DNA of 64,000 nt from Tubiluchus corallicola (GCA_030141605.1 JAQGDQ010000235.1:186001-250000); one strand, 5' to 3'. Shown: positions 48,020 to 60,652, counted from the stretch's first letter. The notes: generated from the sequence alone by a model not told the origin. Translations and numbers: made by a program.

Positions 48020-49576
48020 GTAAGCATTCTAGTTCTTATGTAAATTTGTAGTCTTCCTAAGAGCACAATTTCTGTCACTAAAAATGAAAATAACTAAACT
48101 CTCATATATTGTAATGAAGTAGATGGAGCGATATTTCTGGTTCCAACACAATCTCACAGAAAATTCGGTATAAACATGAAGAAGGGATAAATTTCATAAA
48201 TCTGTGACTTAATCTCGTTGAAATGACATGGTGCACAATTATTTTTGGTAGAAAGACCATTTGGGTTTCTGCATTGTTATGAGAATTAAAAAGTTAAAGC
48301 TTTTTTGTTAAATGTAATTATTCTAGGTTTAATAAATGCATTAATTTACATAATCTGTGTTACTGTTAGTCTATGACTAGTTCAAAAACCAACTTCCTAA
48401 ATCATTGTTTTACTCCATCAATGATAGAATAGATTTGATTTGTGAGATGTAAAAGCAGATGTAATGTTCTATTCTAAATGTAATATTGAAGATGTAATAT
48501 TGTACCTGCTGAATCACCAAACCGTAACATTTTGGCATTCTTATAGCTGTATTGCTTTTCTTAGGAAGAGCTCCTGAAATTAAAACAAATCCGAATCTCA
48601 TTTAATAATAATTTTTGAATCCGGTTTAAATCAAAATCTTGTTTTAAAATAATTTTGGAAACCGAAGAGAATTTGAATCTCGATTTTTTTATTTCGGCCA
48701 AATCTTATTTAAATATATGCAGTTTACAACCAAATTATTGCAGTTTAGTAAGATCGTAATGTTTTTCATGAAGAACGATTACAGATGACCTGTCTCCGTA
48801 GCATGTTTAACAGTAATTATACAATAATAAAGACTATTATATGATCTAGTTATTTTGTTAGCAAATTTTTCCTGCCACTGTCACCAAATCATTTAATATA
48901 AAATGATTAGCTAAAAAACTCCTAGGGGTGATATCTTATCAGTAAAATAACTGATAAGATAACACAGCTCAAGAAAAAATTATAGCTGCAATATTTACGT
49001 ATTTTGTCCATTTATGTAATTGATTAGCTCGTTACCCATAAATGAGCAGCAAAGTTGATTGGCTTGTTACCAAAAAATGCTGACCATTAATTCTAATGCG
49101 TGGGGCTCAGTTAACTTGTTCTGATTAAATGAATGTGCTGTAGAGGGAAAACCTTGTTAGGTGGGTCTACTTACCTCTTGCTATAGATCATTTCAAGTCA
49201 AATTTCTCCCACTTTGCATTATCTAAAGGGATGGGATGCAATATTTCAGATAGGTGCCACATCGATAATTATAATCTGTTATGGAGGCGATACAGCACTG
49301 TTTTAAACATAAATTTACAAAAGATGTTCTTCCAAAGATATTAAGGAACTTTAGAAGCAAAAATAAAAGCAAGTGTTTTTTGCACAGCATATAAATGAAA
49401 ATGGAAACAAGAGAAGAAATACACTAGCTGCTGATTGTTCAGCAATTTCATTTGTGCTTACTTAAATCACTTGCCCACCTCTTCATGCCTGTGGAAAATA
49501 CACAGAATGATTTACAGGTTTGCTGCTTATGTAGTAATGTATTTTCATATGTGCTTACCTTTTTAATTTTTTTCAG
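48020..49576. other. Intron K8-K9, nothing recognised
   Basis: No gene or element recognised. A small palindrome-like pair TATCTTATCAGT/ACTGATAAGATA occurs at 48931-48961. Confidence 0.45.
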
Positions 49577-49735
49577 TAAGCAGTATTCCTACATATCCGC
49601 GTTGTCATTGCCCTTTCCTAGGTCGTAATCTAGTTTGCGGGACAGATGGTAATAAATATTTCAACTGGTGTATACTGGAGTGTGTGGCTGCGGTAACACC
49701 AGGTTTGAAAAAAGATGATAGCAATGAGTGCTTGA
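49577..49735 (+). CDS. Exon K9: non-classical Kazal domain
   Basis: Acceptor TTTTTTTCAG, donor A|GTAAGC, 159 bp. It reads TYPRCHCPFLGRNLVCGTDG, then NKYFNWCILEC and a final NEC. Spacing is C-x1-C-x8-C-x10-C-x3-C-x15-C. The predicted P1 is phenylalanine, suggesting chymotrypsin-like targets. The C5-C6 loop (TPGLKKDDS) is close to those of K6 (TPDLKKDET) and K8 (VPGLEKDDS). It is spliced to L3 through A|TT (Ile), the same codon as K4-L1. Confidence 0.94.
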
Positions 49736-50662
49736 GTAAGCATTCTTTCTTATACATAAATAATTGAAAACGTAGTCTTTCTAAGCAAAAAACATTTTGT
49801 TGGTAAAAAATATATGTTCTAGATTATTAAATAATTCTGAAACAGTAGCAACTTTTGTTGTGTCAGTTACTGATCGCATGTACCATTGCTTTATTTTTTG
49901 TTTAGTAAGAAACTTATTTTTTATTTCAAATGGAGTAAATGTATTTTTCATGTAATTTAGCATTATATTTTGCATAAGCCGAAATGTGGAGAAGTTGCAA
50001 ATTTTGTGACTTCTGTTGGAAGAAGTACCTTGTTTGCAATGAAAATGGTGAATTCATATAGCAAAATTTGCGTTGTTTCACTACACTGTTCTGTTGTTGA
50101 TGCTGGTATTGTAGGTGCCATCGTCATCATCACCATGTGCTGTGAATGGTTTGGTGTGGTGTGGTATGGTGTGGTGTTGTGTAGTGTGAGAATGGTATAT
50201 ATGACATAGCTTTTTTATTTAGTCCAGTTTTATTATCCTATTTGATAGATACGTATATAGCCAAAAGCATTATAGCTTTTGGAACGTTTCAACTTTAGGA
50301 AAAAACTAATCCACATTGTTAAATACTGTGTACTTGCTTATTGCGTTCTTTTTACCCAATGGACTGGATATGTCATTTAGAACACCATTTTTGTTTTTTG
50401 GATCAGCTTCTTTGTCAGTATATCATTTAGAACACCTTTATTTTGCTTAAAGCCTGTTTTATCACAAAACCTTAGAATATGGAGTAGCTCTATTGTGATG
50501 TCAGAATGTTGAAACTCCCTAGAACTTACTAACAATTAGAATGGGAATGAGACCAGTGTGCTGAAATGGACAGCTTTATAGAGTTACTTTTTAAAAAATT
50601 AACCCAATAAAGTTTATGTTATTAAAAATTATGTTCTTTATTGGTAAAAATTATCCGTTTAG
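49736..50662. other. Intron K9-L3 with TGTGG-rich low-complexity patch
   Basis: No gene. At 50140-50195 a run of GGTGTGGTGTGGTATGG type recalls 38460-38575 and, inverted, 10020-10160. Confidence 0.5.
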
Positions 50663-50815
50663 TTCCTGGAAAGGAATATGCTCATCGGTGCAATGGTACA
50701 ATACCAGTAATGGAAGGAAAAAGGCCTATGCCTTGTACCAAAGAAATGCCTTGTCCAATTGGTTATGAATGTAATATGGAATTAGAAGATGCCATGCCAG
50801 TGTGCTGTGTTCAAG
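50663..50815 (+). CDS. Exon L3: lustrin-type cysteine-rich domain
   Basis: Acceptor CCGTTTAG, donor G|GTAATT, 153 bp. It reads PGKEYAHRCNGTIPVMEGKR, then PMPCTKEMPCPIGYECNMEL and PVCCVQ. It has six cysteines ending in CC, with the C-x-G-x-P opening and the PCPIGYEC core of lustrin repeats, and NGT is a possible N-glycosylation site. It matches L1 in length and layout. It is the last exon I can recognise; nothing after it in the window continues the series, though its donor site shows the gene goes on. Confidence 0.85.
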
Positions 50816-50840
50816 GTAATTTGTTATATGCTGTACTCAG

Positions 50841-50899
<59 letters not shown>

Positions 50900-50900
50900 T
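50841..50900. repeat. (TTA)n microsatellite
   Basis: About 18 TTA units starting 26 bp after the L3 donor. Confidence 0.97.
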
Positions 50901-51900
50901 TTAAATATTTTAAGTTAGTTTTGTTTTTATTATTATATCAAAATTTAAAGTAAAACCACTCCTTAACTCGACATGTGTTATTTTCTCATGATATACACCC
51001 AAAAATATAGAAATTACTGCGCATAAAATGCCTTGCTTAAAAACTTGAATCATTCTGATCTCTCCGCAAAGGAACCCCCTGCGGCCATACTTCAAAATAT
51101 GATGTAAAATGGTGAAAAGTATGAAGGCATGTGTAACAAAATTTCTGCAGTTCACTCTGATTGAAATTCTCTTACTCTGGCTGACTAGATCTTTTTGTTT
51201 AACTGTTTTTATGTAAAAATGAGTCATCGAATAATTAGCAATAACTTATAAAGTGCTTACATAGTTTTAATCCTCATGTTTACACAATGCTGTACATAAA
51301 TTACTAATCTAATTACAGATAAGCACAGAACTGCGACATCATCATGTTGTGTGCGGTCAGCCGTTCTTTGCTATCTTGAATATCGCTAATATTTACACTA
51401 ATATAGACTAAAATTGTAACAGGAAAATGATTCACCTTTTTCTTGAAGTTGGAAGGATCACGTAGATACATAAGTTTAAAATTGTGTAATAGAAATTGTC
51501 TCACAAAACTTCGTTGAAGATTATGACTTAAAAAGTTTGGCTGTACATTATGCTGTTTTGAGATTTTCGCATGACACCAGGCAAGACTTCACGTGACATT
51601 GCGATCCAATATGGCAGGATAGATACGTATTCACGAATTTATGAGCCTTTAAAATCTTCCATTTGGTGAGTTACATCAGCACGAGTTACGTGTACTTTGA
51701 AATGTGAATCTTGCAGCAATATGCAAGTATTATTAGTGGCAATATTTGTCTTGACATGCCAAATGATACAAATCCACATAATAAAAATGAGACAATATTT
51801 GTATTCTACGGACCACAGACTAAAAGCATTTTATGAAGATTACTCACTGAATTATTATCAGACTGCGAATCTTGTTTTTGCATACCAACTTTTCTTTGCT
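50901..51900. other. Downstream intron, nothing recognised
   Basis: No supported feature before the plus-strand LINE. Confidence 0.45.
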
Positions 51901-54430
51901 TAATTGTAAAGCGAGAGAAATCCAAGTACATTTCGGTTCCTGATGTAATAAGAGAGTGTGGGCAATTCTGTCTTGTAGTAAATTCAAAACCTTGCCATTC
52001 AATATTACTGACATTACTGCTACATCTAGTAATTAATCCAGGCCAATTAAATGGGCAGAAGCCTAAGTATCCTTGTAGATTTTGCAAGTGAGCAGTTAAA
52101 ACTGATGCCATAAGATGCAATCAGTGTGAGTGTTGGTTTCACGAAAACTGTGTAAACTTATCGTGAGACATGCTAGCTGTATATAATAATCTATCTTACA
52201 TCTGCTGCAATTGTGACATCAAATTTCAGAAGTTCTTTCTTTAATAACTTTCTATAAAGTTTTGCTACTTCAAGCCGTTTTTTGCTACTGAATCAAGATA
52301 CTTCTTTATCCCTTAACTTCTGATACATGTACAACTATTAAATTTAATCCACACTAGGTCACTAAAAACCAAAAAAAGCCACAAAGCACCTACTATAAAT
52401 TGTAACAACATCAGAAGCAAATAGAAAAATGAGCAGTTCATAACATTTATTAACCATCACTGACCAGATATAATTTGGAACTGAATTGAAATTAGAAAGT
52501 ACTGACCCAACGTATGCTGTTTTCCCAGATGCGTACAAGGTGATTCAGAAGAGTCGGCAGTGAGGTTTTTCTAGCTAATAATACAAAATTTAATGGCAAA
52601 CCCAGTTAATGGTTTGGATACAGCCTGTGAACTTGCATGGACCAATTTACGGTTTGCAAACACATGGCAGATGAACCTAGATAGTTTCTATCATCCACCT
52701 GGTAATAGTGCCACAAATCTAATAAATTTAGATTTAAAATAAACAAAATTTGTGAAAAACAACCGAAACCAACCAAACATAATTTCGTGCAATGATTTAA
52801 TGGAGGTGACATCAACTGAGAGAAAAATCAGTCAACAACTCAACTTTTGCCATTAGCAAAAAACTTTAAACATTTTTTGGTTAATATAGTATGTCACAGC
52901 ATGTTAGAGGTGCAACAAGACCAGCATATGGCAAAACACTTGTCTTGCTAACAACAACTAATGCTTCTGCAATTAAAATGCGCAGATAAAACCATGAATA
53001 AGTGATCACAATGCAGTTCTTGTAGACATAGATGCATATCTAAAATATAAAAAAAAACCATCCCACTGAGATCTATATGATAGGGAAAGCACTATCTAGC
53101 TTAAACGTGACACTGAACTTCTTACTCAAAAATATCTTGTAGCTCATCTGAAAAACAGATCAATTGGAGACAAATGAAGAACATTATCATTGAGAAAACC
53201 TTGGACTCCAACCCTAAGCTAAAGAAAATTTGGATGTGGCTGCATTAAAAGATGGTACAAAAATTTTCACATCATATTTAGAAAAAGCAGAAGCTCTAAA
53301 TGATTGGTTGAAATTTCTTTTTTTATGCATTGGAAATATCAGCAGCATTCCAGATATGGGTATGCCTCCATGTGCAACAGTTGAGGACCTACAGATTGGC
53401 ATAGAGGTAGCCAAACATTTGTCTTGCATCAGCCCTTTCAAAACTTATGGTCATGAAGCAGTGTCAGCAAAGCTGCCTAAGACAACAGCCACCTAGTTGG
53501 TGTTATCATTTGCTTTTCTCTTCCAACAGTCCTTTGATATGGAAATTCTTCCTTCTGACTTGAAGCAAGCATTAGTAACAGCTCTTTACAAGACGGGTGA
53601 AAAGGCATCGCCTGGAAGTTATAGACCTGTCTCCCTGGCATGCATTTTGTGCAAGATATTGGAGCATATCATTTTAATACACATTATGAAACATATTTCA
53701 CATCACTATATATTTTCAGGTCTACAGCATGGTTATAAACAAAAGTAATTACTGCAGTTCAAGACTGTGCATTTACTCTACACAATCACAGCCAAACAGG
53801 TTTGGTACTGCTGGACATTGCAAAGCTTCTGCACTGTGCAGCATTGAGACTTCATTATTAAGCTTGGGCATCTGGTTTCTTCTTAGTCGAACTGAAACGC
53901 TATCTGTCAATGGAAGCAAGTCTTCTTGGTCTCCAGTATCATTAGGAGTACCGCAGCGCTTTATTCTGGGACTAGTTTTCTTCTATATGTCAACGACGTT
54001 AGCACAATTATATCATCTCAACTTAAACTTAGTGCAATTAAATATTCAATTTCAAGATGATTTACAAGCTCATATTCAATTGCAAGATGATTTACAGAAA
54101 CTCCATTGGTGGTCTAAGGACTGGCTTGTAGAGTTCAACCCTACTAAATGCTACATTCTAAATATTACCAAAAACAGAAACCAAGCTCCTTCCAATATAC
54201 AATTGCAAATGCACCAGCAAAGGTCAATTCACATGAAGTCCCATATAGTGCTCTCTCGTGCATGTTCTCCTGCCCGCTAACAATCAGGATATGGAACAGG
54301 CTTCCTGCCAGATCAGTAAAGGCTAGTTCCATCAAGACATTTTGGCAAGTGAAACTTGCTGCTATTAGAGTCATGGAGCTGCCACACAGGGAAGATTGTA
54401 AAAAATTACACGTTTTTCAATGCACATAAT
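51900..54430 (+). mobile_element. Degenerate LINE with PHD-like ORF1, endonuclease and RT
   Basis: The order is ORF1-like zinc finger, endonuclease, RT, C-terminal tail. At about 52065-52215 is YPCRFCK ... RCNQCECWFHENC ... ICCNC, a C4HC3 PHD-like finger with stops, as in ORF1 of some CR1-type LINEs. At 52470-52560 is FGTELKLESTDPTYAVFPDA (endonuclease), with SDHNAVLVDIDAYLK near 53005-53045. At 53545-53745 is RT: PSDLKQALVTALYKTGEKAS, YRPVSLACILCKILEHI, SGLQHGYKQK. Later pieces are SLGVPQRFILGLVFF, LHWWSKDWLVEFNPTKCYIL and IRIWNRLPARSVKAS. Frames are broken repeatedly; the FADD box is lost. Confidence 0.85.
53497..53748 (+). pseudogene. LINE reverse transcriptase core fragment
   Basis: Best surviving frame of the plus-strand LINE (83 codons): LPSDLKQALVTALYKTGEKA ... 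SPGSYRPVSLACILCKILEH, then HYIFSGLQHGYKQK, which corresponds to RT fingers blocks 0-3 of Jockey/CR1-type elements. It ends at a stop where the frame shifts to the next segment (53729-54280). Confidence 0.8.
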
Positions 54431-54896
54431 AAACCATGCCTAAAAACCTTGTTTTTTTACGATATTGAGTAGACATTGTTGGTTGCCACACTGGGCACAT
54501 TGACCTTACACATCATTCCAGTTTAGCAGTTTTTTGAGCTTTTGGAATTAACAATTGAAGATTGAAGGAATTCGGTAAGGCTACGAGCATAAATGTGTGC
54601 TTGCACAATAAAATCGTCCACAAGTCAGCAATTAAGTTTTTCTAGATATTCATATATATCTCCATTTTATGCTTATCATTTTGATGCCAAGCTCATCGTT
54701 CTATGTTATTTTTTTGACCTGAGGTAATCCACTTTGAAGTTGAGGTGCATGCTAAGAACTTGAAAAGATAATATTGAGAAAATTGTGTATTAAAGTAGGC
54801 TATTGTTTTTTCTCGCATTTCTACAAAAACTTAGCAACCATACGAATGTGCGAGTTTTTTACAATTGTAGTAATAGTTTCTAGTCAGAGGTACAGG
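54431..54896. other. Spacer between two LINEs, nothing recognised
   Basis: No supported feature. Confidence 0.5.
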
Positions 54897-57800
54897 GTTA
54901 AATTCAAATTCAAATTCAGTTTATTTCACTAGAAACTACAATAATACAAGTATATATTACAACTTCTTGTATAACTGGAAACAGCAAAAAATAGAATAAA
55001 ATAACTTCTAACTCCCTAGAAATACTATATTAAGGTGTTGAAGTTTGCCGCATGGTAGCTAAAAAAGGGACCTTGTTAAGCCAACATGACATATGAAATA
55101 TGAAATGAAGAAGCTAGATGATGATAAAGAGAAGAAAGATGAACTATGTTGCAGTTAGTATAAAGAAAACCGAAGGAAAGAATAAGTCAAAAGAAAACAT
55201 AAAATAAGAAAACGTGCCCATTAGCTGCAACTGATTTTTGGCAAAAAACTGTTGGTGGATGCTAAACGACTGGCACGAATCACCAACTAAGTGAGTTATT
55301 CACTATTAAACATTAGACAAAAACATAACATTTCAAAGATTTTTAAAAAATATTTATAGATTTGCTGCTTTATGTGTTTGGGGGAATATTGTTCCATTGT
55401 AAGGGGCTGTGAATTTTAGAAAATGTCTAGCAAGATTTGTTCTAGAATATGGTGTAAGAAATTCATTAAAACGTGTGCTATATTGTTTGTGGTTCCATAA
55501 TACTGCATTAATGAAAGTAGTTAGAAATAAACCGAAATGTTTTGTACATATATGTAGACAGCTTAAATAAAATTAAATTTTCTAAAATTAAAATGTGACT
55601 GTTTTGAAATAATGATTTAGAACAGTTGTATATTTTGAGAAGCCATTCATAATACGGAGAAATTTTCTTTCATGTCTGTTTAAGATAACCAGGTTCATAG
55701 GATAAGTTCTGCCCTATAACAAACAACAGTAAGTTAAGTAAGGCAATATTAATGTATAATATAAAGATAATAAATGAAATTTACAGTTTGTTTTTGATAA
55801 ATAAAATTATTCCAATATGTTTTTTTTGCAATTTTTTGACTTACTCCTATATGGGGCTTCCAGTCTGAATTTTCATGCAGGACTATTCCCGAAAATTTGA
55901 AAGTATTTACGCGCTCAATCAAAGATCCATCATTATATATATTTATATCATTTGGTGGTTTTTTGTTTTTGTTATGAAAAATCATGCATTTTGTTTTGTT
56001 GGGATTAAGAGATAACTTGTTAGATCTGAACCAATCTGCAGTTACAGGTAGCATCTCATTCATCTGTTTTATGGAATAACAAGAGAGATTAAGGAGTTGT
56101 ATCATCAGCAAACTGAAATAGGTTCGAGTTATGTAATAAATTACTTAGATCATTTATGTAAAGCAAAAACAACAGAGGTCCCAATATGGAAACCTGGGGA
56201 GTGCCACATTTCATAGTTTGTACACCCGACAATGAGTTATTACATCTGACTTGTTGAGCACGACTGGTTATGTAACTGACCAAGTATTGGCTATGCCTTG
56301 GATTCCATAGTGAGTGAATTTGATAAGAATTGGGTGGTCTATAGTATCGAATGCTTTCAATAGGTCACAGAAAATGTTATTGGCTGTGCCTCGGATTCGA
56401 TGATGAGTTGATTTGAGAGAAATAGGGTGGTCTATGCTATCCGATGCTTTCGATATGTCAGAATAAATGCCTGCTGCTATAATGTTATTTTCAATAGTGG
56501 TTACAATCTGTTCACAAATTTTAATTATTACTAATTCTGTTCAATATCATTTACAGAATCCAAACTGGGTGTTGCTAAGAATATTGTGTTTAATTAAATA
56601 TTTAAGAAGTTGATTGTGTACAGCTCTTTCTAATACTTTGGAAAAAAGGGTAACAGAGAAATGGGTCGATAATTGTCTAATTTAGTGTCTTCACCATTTT
56701 TTAAAAAAGGGAATGATAACAGCTTGCTTTAATTTACTAGGGACTTGTTCACTACTAAGTGATGTATTTATTATGTGACTAATAGGTGTGGCAATGGATG
56801 GCATGACATCGTTAATAACCTTGGTAGAAAAATTGTCTATCATTGGACTTTTATTTGAGTTTAACGTTTTGCAGATATTTATTACATCAGAAATGAAGGA
56901 GTTAGGGGAATTTCCAATTAAGTGCTCTGAAATAATGTTTATATGGGTTTCCTAATTTATTTGCGAGAGATGATCCAATACTCACAAAATATTCATTGAA
57001 TCTATTACACCATTATTGGTCAGTATTTTATTATTGACATTGAGTTTTATATTATTTGATTTTTTACCTATGTTCATTATTTCTTTCAATATGGTCTGGG
57101 TTTTCTTCATATGATTTTTATAATTTTCTAGTTTATTTTTGTAGTAATAGTTTTAGCATGTTTAATAAGCTCATTCACTTTATTCCGATATTGTTTGTAT
57201 TGATTAGTGAATATATGTAAATTTGATAAGTCTTGAATTAAAGATGTTTTAATTTCCTGATTGTATGTAAATCTTCAATAACAAGATTGTTGTGTCGATA
57301 AAGGCAATAATAAGTCATTTATAAGAAACACATGGTGGTGATCAGTGATATCAGTCAGTCAGTTACCTGATTTGTAATCATGCTGTATAATATTTGTTAA
57401 AATGTTGTCTATGAGTGTAGCTGAGATGTTTTTAATTCGTGTTGGGCGTGTTATTACCGGAAATGCAAAATTTGAAAAAGTAATATCAAGAAGATGTTTA
57501 GTGTCAGTATGAGTCTGAAAGTTAAAGAAGTTTAGATTAAAATCGCCAGTTACAAATACCTATTTTGAGTGTCTGTTAATTTTAATTAAAATATCGGATG
57601 CTTTATCGTTAAACAATAATGGGCTTTCGCTCGGTGGACGATAGACCGAACCGACTGTAATGTTTTTACATTTGCACAATATTTACACAAATACTGTTTC
57701 AATATTCTCATCAGACATTGTTAAATCTTGACGCTGGATGAATGGTACATTATTACATATAAACAAAGCCGCACCACCTCCAATTTTTATTAATTTTTCT

Positions 57801-58300
57801 ATTATGAGATAAAAATTTATATGCAGGGAGGTGAAATGCACAATCAAGGTTATCGCCAAGCCAGGTCTCAGACAATACAATGACTGAGAAGTCTATACCA
57901 AGGATTTTTAGATATGTGGAAAAATGATCAAAATTATTTTTCATACTTAGAATATTCAAATGAATTATTGAAAACGTATTATCACTTTTTGGGAAATTAT
58001 TGAAAATCATAGACTGAAATTGATCAACATCATAATATTTGCTACCTTTTGGTACATTCTTATCAGTAAGAAAATTTTTATCAGGGTCAACATTTTCAAT
58101 ATTGACAGTGGTTGAGGGATTAATATCATCATGCAAATCAAGGTTCAATGAATCTATATCAACATCAGAGTAAAAATTACAATGTCTAGTTAATAAATGA
58201 AAGTTGTCATCATCATCACTATTATTTAACGGAAAAATTTTCTACAAACAAAATTGGCAAAACCAAGGGTCTGTGTCTAGAAGTATGTTATAATCAGTAA
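54897..58300 (-). mobile_element. Minus-strand LINE: endonuclease, RT and short tandem 3' tail
   Basis: Reading on the minus strand: endonuclease at 58148-57540 (FSIIHLNILSMKNNF, IVLSETWLGDN, VFVTGDFNL-like block, then a DHH block near 57330). RT lies at about 56950-55850, with VLERAVHNQLLKYL, SNTQFGFCK, a duplicated DxxKAFDxIDHPI block, VSILGPLLFLLYINDLS and the catalytic box FADD near 56105. LSLNPNKTKCMIFH and VNTFKFSGIVLHENSDWKPH follow. After ~850 bp of 3' untranslated sequence the copy ends at 54897-54920 in a short tandem tail, (AAATTC)n on the + strand. Many frames are broken. The FADD box is the only intact LINE catalytic box in the window. Confidence 0.88.
56287..56472 (-). repeat. 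93 bp tandem duplication inside the LINE RT
   Basis: 56287-56379 and 56380-56472 are two copies of the same RT segment, each starting TTGGCT(A/G)TGCCT(T/C)GGATTC. They encode two successive DxxKAFDxIDHPI-like blocks. The period of 93 bp is in frame (31 residues). The copies differ at roughly a fifth of positions, so the duplication is old relative to the element's decay. Confidence 0.75.
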
Positions 58301-58513
58301 TAGTTAAAAGAGAGCATTTAAGATGGATCCAGGATCCGCAGCAATCGCACAGCATCCCACACTGGTTTCTCTTTACTGTTTTTTTTTGCTCGAACATTCG
58401 AAGCTGCAATAGCTAACCGTCTTACGAACAATGAATGCCAGTGCCAACAACACAGCCATCAGTGAGAATGTTAGTGCATCAAACGTAAAGCTAAACAGTG
58501 AATCCAACAAACA
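58301..58513. other. Junction between LINE and Gypsy element
   Basis: No LTR matching the 3' side of the Gypsy element is present here, which indicates that the Gypsy copy is truncated at its 5' end. A short frame from 58430 (MNASANNTAISENVSASNVK) may be residual gag. Confidence 0.5.
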
Positions 58514-58978
58514 GTGTGTAGATGTTGTGGGCGTGACCATCCTCGAGTAAAAGATTTGTGCCCAGCCAGAAATTCAATGTGCAGAGCATGCAACAAATTA
58601 GATCACTGGCAAAGATTTTGCATAACAACAAACATGCAAAAAAGAGGCAGGAGAATTAACAGAAATACTAGAGTACAGGACAGACAAAAACGAAGTAACA
58701 GCAGAACACGTAGGGGACAGTGGCGTGATAATGATATTAGCACCATCTCACAAGGAGAACCCGAATTTGAAACTCTGTTATATGCAGAATTACGTGTATC
58801 TGATGTCTGCCTCGAACAACAACAAACACGGGATGAGGCATTTACTAACATAGACATTAACACGAATCACAACGATAACAGGAAACGGCAACTACAGATA
58901 AAGGTAGATACTGGAGCCCAGGGGAAACACAATTCCTGTTCGCATATACAAAGGAATATTCCTGAGACAATTAGATAG
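58514..58978 (+). pseudogene. Gypsy zinc knuckle and start of protease
   Basis: The frame opens MCRCCGRDHPRVKDLCPARN with two cysteine-rich knuckle-like clusters (CRCCG...H...C and CRACNKLDHWQRFC). A basic/acidic linker follows, then LQIKVDTGAQ near 58900-58930, the retropepsin active site. The frame then shifts, and the remainder of the protease continues in another frame to about 59060. Confidence 0.8.
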
Positions 58979-59103
58979 CACTGGAAATCCAACAAATCTA
59001 CAATCACTAAATGGAACCAGACTAGTAGCTTACAATGGAACCAAGATAAAATGCTATATGGTGTAGTACCAAGTTTTATATTGTTGATGTACCAGGACCA
59101 GCA

Positions 59104-59578
59104 GTGCTAGGTTTACGAAGTTCTGAAATATTGAATATAGTAACGCTAAATTGTGTTATAACAGCGAAAAACCAGGATTCCAATGGCAAACACCTACAAA
59201 TGATCAATAATGTAGAAGACCCAATGAAGCTGTACCCAGAACAGTTTGACCGGATCGGCAGCTTACCCGGAACAGCAAGCATCTCACTGAAGGATGAAGC
59301 CACACCATATGTTGATCCACCTAGAATCCGCCTATCCATCTGAAAGACCCTCTGGAAAAAGAGCTAAGGAGGATGGAACATTTAGGTGTTATAAGGTGTG
59401 TAGTAGAGCACACAGACTGGTGTTCAAGTCTGACATATGCAATCAAAGATGATGGCAGCATTAGAGTGTGTCTTGATCCAGCCAAACTCAATGAAGCAGT
59501 GAAGCGATACCCACATAAACAACCAACATTGGAAGAACTGAGCCACAAGTTTCATGGAACATGTTATTTTTCTAAATA
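59104..59578 (+). pseudogene. Gypsy reverse transcriptase, N-terminal half
   Basis: The linker at 59104-59343 carries LYPEQFDRIGSLPG and DEATPYVDPPRIRLSI. The next frame (59373-59579) carries MEHLGVIRCVVEHTDWCSSL and DGSIRVCLDPAKLNEAVKRY, the fingers of gypsy RT (usual form xRxCxDPxxLNxAxxRxxY). A frame break at 59340 and a TAA at 59577 interrupt it. Confidence 0.88.
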
Positions 59579-59580
59579 AG

Positions 59581-60180
59581 ATGCCAAGTCCGGATATTGG
59601 TCGATACACCTGGATCAAGAAAGCCAACTCCTAACGATGTTTAGGACACCGATAGGGTGTTACTGTTTTAACAGACTTCCTTTTGGCCTTGCTACAAGCC
59701 AAGATATTTTTCAAGCCCATATGGATGAAGTCATTGAGCAATGTATAGGAGCTGTGGGCATATCAGGCGACACAGTAGTATATGGGAAAACAGAAAGTGA
59801 GCATAATGAAAACTTGCACAAACTCCTTAAAACGGCACAGAAGATGGGATTAGCATTCAACAGTAAAAAGTGTAGCATCAAACAACCAGAAGTATCATTT
59901 TATTGAATGATATTTAGCAAAGGTGAAATGAGACCAGATCCAAATAAGGTAGAGGATTTAAAATATATGCCATTACCAACAACGAAGAAAGAACTGCAAG
60001 AATTTCTTGGACTAATACAGTATCTCAGCCCATTCATTGATAATTTAGCAAATAAAGCTGCACCATTACGTGATTTGTTAAAGGAGCAGGTACCATTTCA
60101 ATGGGAAGATGCCATCAGCAAGGAAGCTTGCATGCTGTACTACGATATCAATGGGTCTGTGGAACTTATCACTGATGCAT
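59581..60180 (+). pseudogene. Gypsy reverse transcriptase, C-terminal half, with lost catalytic box
   Basis: It carries DAKSGYWSIHLDQES, MFRTPIGCYCFNRLPFGLAT and IFQAHMDEVIEQCIGA, then GISGDTVVYGKTESEHNENL where YxDD should be. The catalytic aspartate pair is disrupted (ISGD). A TGA follows at 59905, and the thumb/connection continues as MRPDPNKVEDLKYMPLPTTK and ELQEFLGLIQYLSPFI up to a TGA at 60180. RT activity is not possible. Confidence 0.88.
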
Positions 60181-60644
60181 GACAAAGAGGTTTAGGTACA
60201 GCACTCATGCAACCTGATTCAAATGGCAATATGAAACCGGTAGCATTTGCATTGAAGAGCCTAACAGAAACCCAAAGTAGATATGCTAATGTAGAGCGAG
60301 ACCTATTAGGAGTATGTTATGGAGTGGAAAGATTTAGAACATTTCTTTTTGCAAGATCATTCACCATTGTGACAGATCATAAACCTTTGGTATCCATACT
60401 GAAAAAGAATGTCTCAACAGCAAGATCATTCACCATTGTGACAGATCATAAACCTTTGGTATCCATGCTGAAAAAGAATGTCTCAACAGCAAGATCATTC
60501 ACCATTGTGACAGATCATAAACCTTTGGTATCCATACTGAAAAAGAATGTCTCAACAGCACCACCACGGTTAGAACGTATGTTACTAAAGTTGCAGGGAT
60601 GCAACTTTAATGTGATCTATCGACCTAGCAGGGAGATCGAATAG
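60181..60644 (+). pseudogene. Gypsy RNase H with triplicated segment
   Basis: RNase H begins ITDA just before the TGA at 60180 and continues RGLGTALMQPDSNGNMKPVA, SRYANVERDLLGVCYGVERF and FLFARSFTIVTDHKPLVSIL. The TDHKPL block, which carries a catalytic Asp, occurs three times in tandem (see the repeat entry). The domain is therefore 46 residues longer than normal. A one-base frameshift near 60640 separates it from integrase. Confidence 0.88.
60351..60557 (+). repeat. 69 bp in-frame tandem triplication in RNase H
   Basis: Copies are 60351-60419, 60420-60488 and 60489-60557, each starting GCAAGATCATTCACCATTG. They are nearly identical; the only difference seen is an A/G in the second copy (Ile to Met). 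Each encodes 23 residues including TDHKPLVS, so an active-site Asp is present three times. The identity shows the triplication is much younger than the element's other damage. Confidence 0.97.
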
Positions 60645-60652
60645 CAGATAGC

